10,882 nucleotides of DNA, from the NCBI GenBank assembly GCA_964424205.1, contig CAYRIF010000112.1, positions 1 through 10,882 on the forward strand. The letters run 5' to 3'. The first letter of the stretch is position 1. Each line of letters opens with the position of its first letter. The position numbers were made by a program, and so were the translations under genes. The notes beneath the pieces were generated by a model. That model searched no databases. It saw nothing but the letters and a program-made list of their open reading frames with translations, and was not told the origin of the DNA. The DNA is from CAYRIF01 sp964424205 (GTDB lineage Bacteria; Bacteroidota; Bacteroidia; Cytophagales; Cyclobacteriaceae). This document shows, piece by piece, positions 6,779 to 10,882 of this stretch.

Positions 6779-7021
6779 ATGAGCAGCTTCAAAAAATATA
6801 TCACAATTGATAAAAAAATTCAGAATGGACAAGCTGTTTTTAGTGGGACACGTGTTCCTATCCAAACCTTATTTTGGCATCTAGAAAAAGGAATTACTAT
6901 TCAGGAATTTCTAATTGACTTTCCCAGCGTTAAGAAAGAACAAGTGTTAGGAGTTTTAGAAATCGCTAATAAAATTGTTGCGTCAGATCAGATAAAAAAG
7001 ATTTATGAGGCTGTTGCTTGA
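6779..7021 (+). CDS. DUF433 antitoxin
   Basis: An 80-residue protein of the DUF433 (PF04255) family, small helix-turn-helix proteins that pair with PIN-like toxins. Diagnostic features are ITIDKKIQNGQAVFSGTRVPI (residues 8-28, with the GTRVP core) and a following helical segment, LEKGITIQEFLIDFPSVKKEQV, ending in LEIANKIV. It starts at the only sensible ATG, 31 bases after the transporter stop, and overlaps the next gene by 17 bases, which indicates translational coupling. The expected role is neutralising the downstream DUF5615 protein and repressing the pair. The gene looks intact although its partner is frameshifted. Confidence 0.88.
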   Translation: MSSFKKYITIDKKIQNGQAVFSGTRVPIQTLFWHLEKGITIQEFLIDFPSVKKEQVLGVLEIANKIVASDQIKKIYEAVA

Positions 7022-7326
7022 TGAAAATCTACCTAAAAAACTTAAACTGGATTTTTCTGAACATGAAATATTTACAGTTGCTGATAAAGGATGGAGTGGC
7101 AAAAAAAATGGTGAACTCTTAAGGTTAATGTCGGATGAAAATTTTGATGTTTTATTTACTTTCGATAAAAATCTACAGTTACAACAAAACTTCTCGAAAT
7201 ATCCTCTCACTGTTCTAATTCTAAATGCAGAAGACAACACCTACATTACAAAATCTAGTACCTAAATTACTAGGGCTTTTAAAAATTAAACTTCCAATTG
7301 GTTCAACTGTTGTAAATCAGGATTAA
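7005..7326 (+). pseudogene. DUF5615 PIN-like toxin, frameshifted near the C-terminus
   Basis: The first frame gives 86 residues (7005-7265). MRLLLDEN at the start, KGWSGKKNGELL and VLFTFDKNLQLQQN are typical of DUF5615 (PF18480) PIN-like proteins, with candidate acidic residues Asp6, Glu37 and Asp54. That frame ends in an unconserved KSST. In the +1 frame, from about 7243 to a stop at 7324-7326, the sequence reads TLQNLVPKLLGLLKIKLPIG followed by STVVNQD, the C-terminal helix expected for this family. Joining the frames would give about 107 residues, near the usual size. A net +1 (or -2) indel around 7240-7251 explains this. The acidic residues remain, so partial activity is possible; a sequencing error or a recoding event are alternatives. 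It starts inside the antitoxin gene (17-bp overlap). Confidence 0.8.
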
Positions 7327-7361
7327 ACTATAAAAAATTGGTAATGTCATGAAACACTTCA

Positions 7362-8420
7362 ATGAAAACACAAATTAATAGACCTGAGCCTATTTCCAAT
7401 GTAGCCGTGTTCCCCTATCATCGGAAAGTGGCAGTGGAAGTAGCCATTCAAGCGTTACTAGATGGGGAGTATGTTTTGATTGCAGACTATTATAGCTCTG
7501 GACTTTCCCTATTACGTGAGTTAAAGCAGCAAATTGAAGCGCAAAATAAAAGTACCTCTTTTCAAGGGCAAAGAAATACTCGCCTTATTTATAAAGAGTT
7601 TTCTAATAGAATATTATTGGATATTGCCGACAATAAATTAACGGTAAAAAAAGCACCTGAAATTGGTTGGTTAAAAATACTCTATCCCGACATCCGTGAT
7701 TTTGCATTGCCTTTTCCCAAAATTCAAGGGCTAAATAGCGCATGGCAATGGTATATAAAAGGAATATTTATACCCGTCCTAAGAAAGAAAATTTTTCCAT
7801 ATTACGGCAACTACTTCCCTACCAGATTTGAACATTTAGAACTGTTTGAAGATTGGCTAAAAGGTTATAAAGGAGCAAAAGAATCGGCTATTGATATCGG
7901 AATCGGCAGTGGTATCCTTTCTTTTCAGATGCTTGACCACTGGTTCGAAAAAGTAATAGGAACAGACAGCAATCCGAATGCCATCGTCGGACTCAGGGAA
8001 GCGATTAAAGGGAGTGAACAATCTAACACCCTACACTTAATCCATGGCGATTTGTTTGCCAGTCACACCACGCCCACAGAATTGATTGTCTTCAATCCGC
8101 CGTGGCTGCCTGCCAAACATGACACCGAAGGCATGGATAAAGCAATTTACTATGATGCCGATTTGTTCTCCAGCTTTTTCGAAGCGGCAAAGAAAATGTT
8201 AAAGCCTGATGGGAAATTGGTACTGCTATTTTCAAACTTAGCACAAATAACCAAAGTGAGCAAAAGCCACCCTATTGAAGAAGAACTTGCCAAAGGTGGG
8301 AGGTTTAAAAAGGAATCATTAACAAAAAAACCTGTTAAATCTGCGTCTAAAAAAACTAAGAGAAATCAAAATTGGAGGTCATCAGAGCAGGTGGAATTGT
8401 GGGTATTAGAGCATCAGTAG
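7362..8420 (+). CDS. class I SAM-dependent methyltransferase, substrate unknown
   Basis: A 352-residue cytoplasmic protein. The C-terminal half is a Rossmann methyltransferase. Motif I is AIDIGIGSGILSF (176-188), an acidic GTDSNP follows strand 2 (200-205), and NPPW at 245-248 is the motif IV seen in PrmC/HemK-like and small-domain (MTS, PF05175) enzymes that methylate amide or amino nitrogens. The N-terminal half (1-155) has no domain I recognise and may bind the substrate. A lysine-rich stretch (about 311-335) lies before the last strand. Target (protein, RNA or small molecule) cannot be assigned. The start at 7362 is the first open ATG; the nearest upstream ATGs stop within a few codons. 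It follows the toxin remnant by 35 bases on the same strand. Confidence 0.82.
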   Translation: MKTQINRPEPISNVAVFPYHRKVAVEVAIQALLDGEYVLIADYYSSGLSLLRELKQQIEAQNKSTSFQGQRNTRLIYKEFSNRILLDIADNKLTVKKAPEIGWLKILYPDIRDFALPFPKIQGLNSAWQWYIKGIFIPVLRKKIFPYYGNYFPTRFEHLELFEDWLKGYKGAKESAIDIGIGSGILSFQMLDHWFEKVIGTDSNPNAIVGLREAIKGSEQSNTLHLIHGDLFASHTTPTELIVFNPPWLPAKHDTEGMDKAIYYDADLFSSFFEAAKKMLKPDGKLVLLFSNLAQITKVSKSHPIEEELAKGGRFKKESLTKKPVKSASKKTKRNQNWRSSEQVELWVLEHQ

Positions 8421-8487
8421 GTTATGAGACACAAGATTTACAGATGCAAAGTAGAAATATTTACAATTCCAAAAGCTAAATAATCCC

Positions 8488-8495
8488 TATATTTG
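8488..8495 (+). promoter_or_regulatory. fic promoter -7 element abutting the start codon
   Basis: TATATTTG matches TAnnTTTG exactly and is followed by one base and then ATGATG at 8497-8502. A transcript from it would begin at or inside the tandem ATGs, so a leaderless mRNA is likely. The -33 region is poor (TTTAC at 8460-8464). Confidence 0.55.
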
Positions 8496-8496
8496 C

Positions 8497-9285
8497 ATGA
8501 TGTGGCAAGAATTAGAACTTTTGAGAAGGAAGTATCTTGATTTAAATTTAAATCAAGCCATTGATTATGAAAAATTCTCAATGATTTCTATTGTGTACAA
8601 TTCCACCAAAATAGAAGGCTGTTCATTGACCGAGAGTGATACCAAGGTTTTGATTGAAAATGAAATCACTGCCAAAGGAAAACCATTATCAGACCACTTA
8701 ATGGTAAAAGATCATTACGCTGCTTTTCAATATATCAAGGAGCAAGCACTCGTGAAGCGAGACATTTCAATTCCCTTTATAAAAGAAGTAGCAGCGTTAG
8801 TGATGAAAAATACGGGCGGTCCTGTTAATACTATTTCAGGAAATTTTGATACAACAAAAGGAGACATCAGATTAGCCCAAGTATTTGTTGATAATAAATA
8901 TTTTCCGAATTTTCAAAAAGTAGAAAAATTACTAACGGAACTATTGCTAAATATTAATGCTAGAATATCAGCTGTTAAAGGAAATGATGTTCTACAACTA
9001 TCTGCTGATATGCACTATAATTTAGTTTCTATCCATCCCTTTGGTGACGGAAACGGAAGAACTTCAAGGCTGATGATGAATTATATCCAGCTATATCACA
9101 ATGAACCCTTAATAAAAATTTTCACAGAAGACAGGGTTGAGTATATTGATGCATTAAACCTTACCGAAGAGAAAGAAGATATTTCCATATTTAGAACATT
9201 CATTTGCAACCAGCAAATCAAATTCTACAAGAACGAAATTGAAAAATACAAAAGCAAAGATTCAGGATTTTCATTACTATTATAG
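8497..9285 (+). CDS. Fic family protein AMP-transferase (class II)
   Basis: A 262-residue Fic-domain protein that should transfer AMP from ATP to a hydroxyl of a target protein. The full active motif HPFGDGNGRTSR is at 180-191, with catalytic His180, so the enzyme is intact. An inhibitory-helix motif of the (S/T)xxxE(G/N) type, STKIEG (36-41), lies N-terminal to the Fic core. This marks class II Fic proteins, in which the glutamate blocks productive ATP binding until it is relieved. There is no long C-terminal winged helix, so DNA binding is not suggested. The start may be 8497 or 8500 because two ATGs are adjacent; the promoter element touching them favours leaderless expression. It lies 76 bases after the methyltransferase and converges with the envC-like gene. 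The target protein is unknown. Confidence 0.92.
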   Translation: MMWQELELLRRKYLDLNLNQAIDYEKFSMISIVYNSTKIEGCSLTESDTKVLIENEITAKGKPLSDHLMVKDHYAAFQYIKEQALVKRDISIPFIKEVAALVMKNTGGPVNTISGNFDTTKGDIRLAQVFVDNKYFPNFQKVEKLLTELLLNINARISAVKGNDVLQLSADMHYNLVSIHPFGDGNGRTSRLMMNYIQLYHNEPLIKIFTEDRVEYIDALNLTEEKEDISIFRTFICNQQIKFYKNEIEKYKSKDSGFSLLL

Positions 9286-9296
9286 GAGCACAAAAT

Positions 9297-9338
9297 ATGA
9301 GTCAATCTCACAGTGCCAACGCTCTAAAAAATACTTAG
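9297..9338 (+). CDS. possible 13-codon micro-ORF with a strong ribosome binding site
   Basis: ATG at 9297 opens MSQSHSANALKNT and stops at TAG 9336-9338. AGGAG at 9284-9288 lies 8 bases upstream, the best-spaced Shine-Dalgarno in this window, where most genes lack one. It overlaps the fic stop region. It may be a chance ORF or the remnant of a lost downstream gene. Confidence 0.15.
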   Translation: MSQSHSANALKNT

Positions 9339-9359
9339 GAAAAGATTTACCAGCCTAAA

Positions 9360-10550
9360 CTACCCTTTCTTCAACCAAACCTCAGGATTAAGCTTTACAC
9401 TATTTTTCCATACTTGAAATTCCAGTTCGCTGACACCAGAATTGTCGGTGTATACTTCTCCAATAATTTCTCCACGCTTGATGGTTTGTCCAGTTTTCAC
9501 TTTAACATTCTTCATTTTAGAATATACCGTGAAATATTGACCGTGTTTTACAATAACTGCAGTTCCACTGCCAGGAACTAGTGCCACCCGCAATACTTTG
9601 CCATCATATACTGACTTTACTTTTTGATCCTTGTTGGTTTGTATACCTACCCCATAATTGTCAACATAAATTCCTTTCAATGTTCTGTGGGCATGTTTTC
9701 CGAATTTGCTAGAAATAAAACCTGGAACAGGCCATAACATTCTAGATTTGCTACCGACAAATGAACTTGAAGCAATAGAGACATCCTCGTTACTCCTATT
9801 CGCTTTTGCTATCTCGGCCCTCACAATATCGGCAATCATCTTATCTAGTTTCTTGGATGATTTCCGTTGTGCTAGTAATTCTTTTTTTAGTTCCTTTTCT
9901 TTGCTCTTCAAAGTGCCTAACACCTTATTGTGTTTTGTTTTTAGACCCGCTAATTTTTGATTTTCCTCCAGTTGCAATAGCAATATATCATTTTTAGCAC
10001 TACGTTTTTCCTTCACCTCCTCCTTCTTTTTCTCCAAATTATCTTTTACAATTTTAATTTGTTTCACCTGGTTAATCCTTGCTTCACCGTATTGCTCCAA
10101 GTATTTAAATCTTCGAAAGAATTGGTTAAACGTATTGGCAGAAAATAAAAAAAGTAGCTTATTATAACTATTGGCTGTTTTAGAAGACGTATAGAGCATT
10201 GCTGCATACTCCTTTTTTAGATACCTCAAATCATTTGTCATCACCTGCTGAAAATTTGTTAACTCTGTTAACTCTGTATCAAATAATTTAACTTCATTTT
10301 GCAAATCATAAATTAAGCTATTTCGAGCGGTTATTAAATTGTTTAGCGCACTTAATTGCCCTAAGTTTACTTTCTTCTTTTTTTCTGTTTCCTTTAAGAT
10401 TTTCTCCGCTTGCTTTATTTTTTTTAGGGTTTCCGTTTTTTGTCTTTCCAGCTTTTTCCTGCTTGTCGTTTGCGAAAATACAGGTTCACGCACCATCAAT
10501 AACAAGATGACAATACAAACTAGAAAATTCAGAAATCTATTTCTTTTCAT
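9360..10550 (-). CDS. EnvC-like murein hydrolase activator (coiled coil + degenerate LytM/M23)
   Basis: A 396-residue exported protein. Residues 1-26 form a signal peptide (basic start, hydrophobic 8-20, likely cleavage after VFS). Charged coiled-coil stretches span about 30-115 and 155-250, and a LytM/peptidase M23 domain spans about 270-396 (WPVPGFISSKFG... GTAVIVKHG... VKTGQTIKRGEIIG). The HxH zinc motif expected near the end is replaced by ELEFQVW (Glu375/Glu377), and the upstream HxxxD site reads YVDNYGVGI. The domain is therefore probably non-hydrolytic, as in EnvC, which activates cell-division amidases. Length and layout match EnvC (about 420 residues). Its start overlaps the end of the DUF4292 gene by 14 bases, so the two are co-translated. 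The partner amidase is outside the window. Confidence 0.88.
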   Translation of the reverse strand: MKRNRFLNFLVCIVILLLMVREPVFSQTTSRKKLERQKTETLKKIKQAEKILKETEKKKKVNLGQLSALNNLITARNSLIYDLQNEVKLFDTELTELTNFQQVMTNDLRYLKKEYAAMLYTSSKTANSYNKLLFLFSANTFNQFFRRFKYLEQYGEARINQVKQIKIVKDNLEKKKEEVKEKRSAKNDILLLQLEENQKLAGLKTKHNKVLGTLKSKEKELKKELLAQRKSSKKLDKMIADIVRAEIAKANRSNEDVSIASSSFVGSKSRMLWPVPGFISSKFGKHAHRTLKGIYVDNYGVGIQTNKDQKVKSVYDGKVLRVALVPGSGTAVIVKHGQYFTVYSKMKNVKVKTGQTIKRGEIIGEVYTDNSGVSELEFQVWKNSVKLNPEVWLKKG

Positions 10551-10882
10551 ACTTCTGCGGAATTGTAAAAGAAAATTTCAGTGGCTTATCAGGCACTTCA
10601 ACTTTTGTAAAATTAACACTAAACTCTGTAAACAATGTTTTGTTCCCCATATTATATTTCAAAGTTGTCTTTCCATCAAAAGAAAATAACATCTCATTGA
10701 CTAAATTAAAATTAGAATACGCCACATTCAAACTGTTTCTTGTGATGTTCTGTTCAATAGACAATTTTTCCAGTTTTTGGGTTTTCCTTCCAATGTAATT
10801 TTCAATCGTATTCAAATCATCCTTTTGCTTTATTAAAAAATAGTCTTCTTGTTTTGTAATTCTATTCCTTTTTAAGCTTCTG
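10537..10882 (-). CDS. DUF4292 family protein, C-terminal part (cut by window edge)
   Basis: The reading frame is open from the right edge of the window to TAG at 10537-10539, giving the last 114 residues of a longer protein. An internal TTG at 10815 is not a start, because the frame continues upstream without a stop (RSLKRNRITKQEDYFLIKQK...). The end, with VEVPDKPLKFSFTIPQKYE, matches the C-terminal strand-turn of DUF4292 (PF14125). These are Bacteroidota proteins, usually predicted lipoproteins of LolA/LolB-like fold, commonly encoded directly upstream of a M23/EnvC-like gene. The N-terminus and any lipobox lie beyond the window. The function is not established; coupling to the EnvC-like gene suggests an envelope role. 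Confidence 0.78.
   Translation of the reverse strand, partial: RSLKRNRITKQEDYFLIKQKDDLNTIENYIGRKTQKLEKLSIEQNITRNSLNVAYSNFNLVNEMLFSFDGKTTLKYNMGNKTLFTEFSVNFTKVEVPDKPLKFSFTIPQKYEKK

Noticed and set aside
10339..10689. 116-codon plus-strand frame across the envC-like start
   Set aside because: It is antisense to the signal peptide and coiled coil; the phenylalanine-rich translation reflects A/lysine-rich codons on the other strand.

Overview
The window looks like a chromosomal segment of a Bacteroidota (Cytophagales/Flavobacteriia-type) bacterium. It is A+T-rich, start codons mostly lack a Shine-Dalgarno sequence, several genes are preceded by the Bacteroidota -7 promoter element TAnnTTTG, and the protein families (SusG-like lipoprotein amylase, SLC45-type MFS sugar porter, DUF4292 next to an EnvC-like protein) are typical of that phylum. 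The species cannot be named from the sequence.

Positions 1-6747 hold a maltose/starch utilisation locus. pgmB (beta-phosphoglucomutase, minus strand) is divergent from a LacI-family regulator. Beyond the regulator, on the plus strand, are a GH13 alpha-amylase lipoprotein and an MFS maltose-type transporter. The likely flow is: starch or maltodextrin is cut outside the cytoplasm by the amylase, maltose enters through the MFS protein, a maltose phosphorylase (not in the window) makes beta-glucose-1-phosphate, and PgmB converts it to glucose-6-phosphate. Two closely matching LacI-type palindromes, at 916-933 (pgmB/lacI intergenic) and 3833-3850 (upstream of the amylase), suggest the regulator controls both arms.

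The locus is interrupted between lacI and the amylase by a single-gene segment encoding a AAA_14/DUF4143 ATPase with a PD-(D/E)XK-like C-terminus. A perfect 15-bp direct repeat flanks it: the last 15 bases of lacI (2137-2151) reappear at 3778-3792. Removing 2152-3792 would place the amylase operator about 40 bp after the lacI stop, so the ATPase looks like an inserted cassette.

Positions 6768-9338 form a small accessory cluster: a DUF433 antitoxin overlapping a DUF5615 PIN-like toxin that appears frameshifted near its C-terminus, an unassigned SAM methyltransferase with an NPPW motif, and a class II Fic AMP-transferase. The antitoxin and Fic genes have promoter -7 elements touching or nearly touching the ATG, suggesting leaderless mRNAs.

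Positions 9360-10882 (minus strand) hold an envelope pair: a DUF4292 protein cut by the window edge, overlapping by 14 bp an EnvC-like coiled-coil/degenerate LytM protein. The left edge (1-137) carries a degenerate 7/14-bp tandem repeat next to an imperfect hairpin, and no convincing gene.
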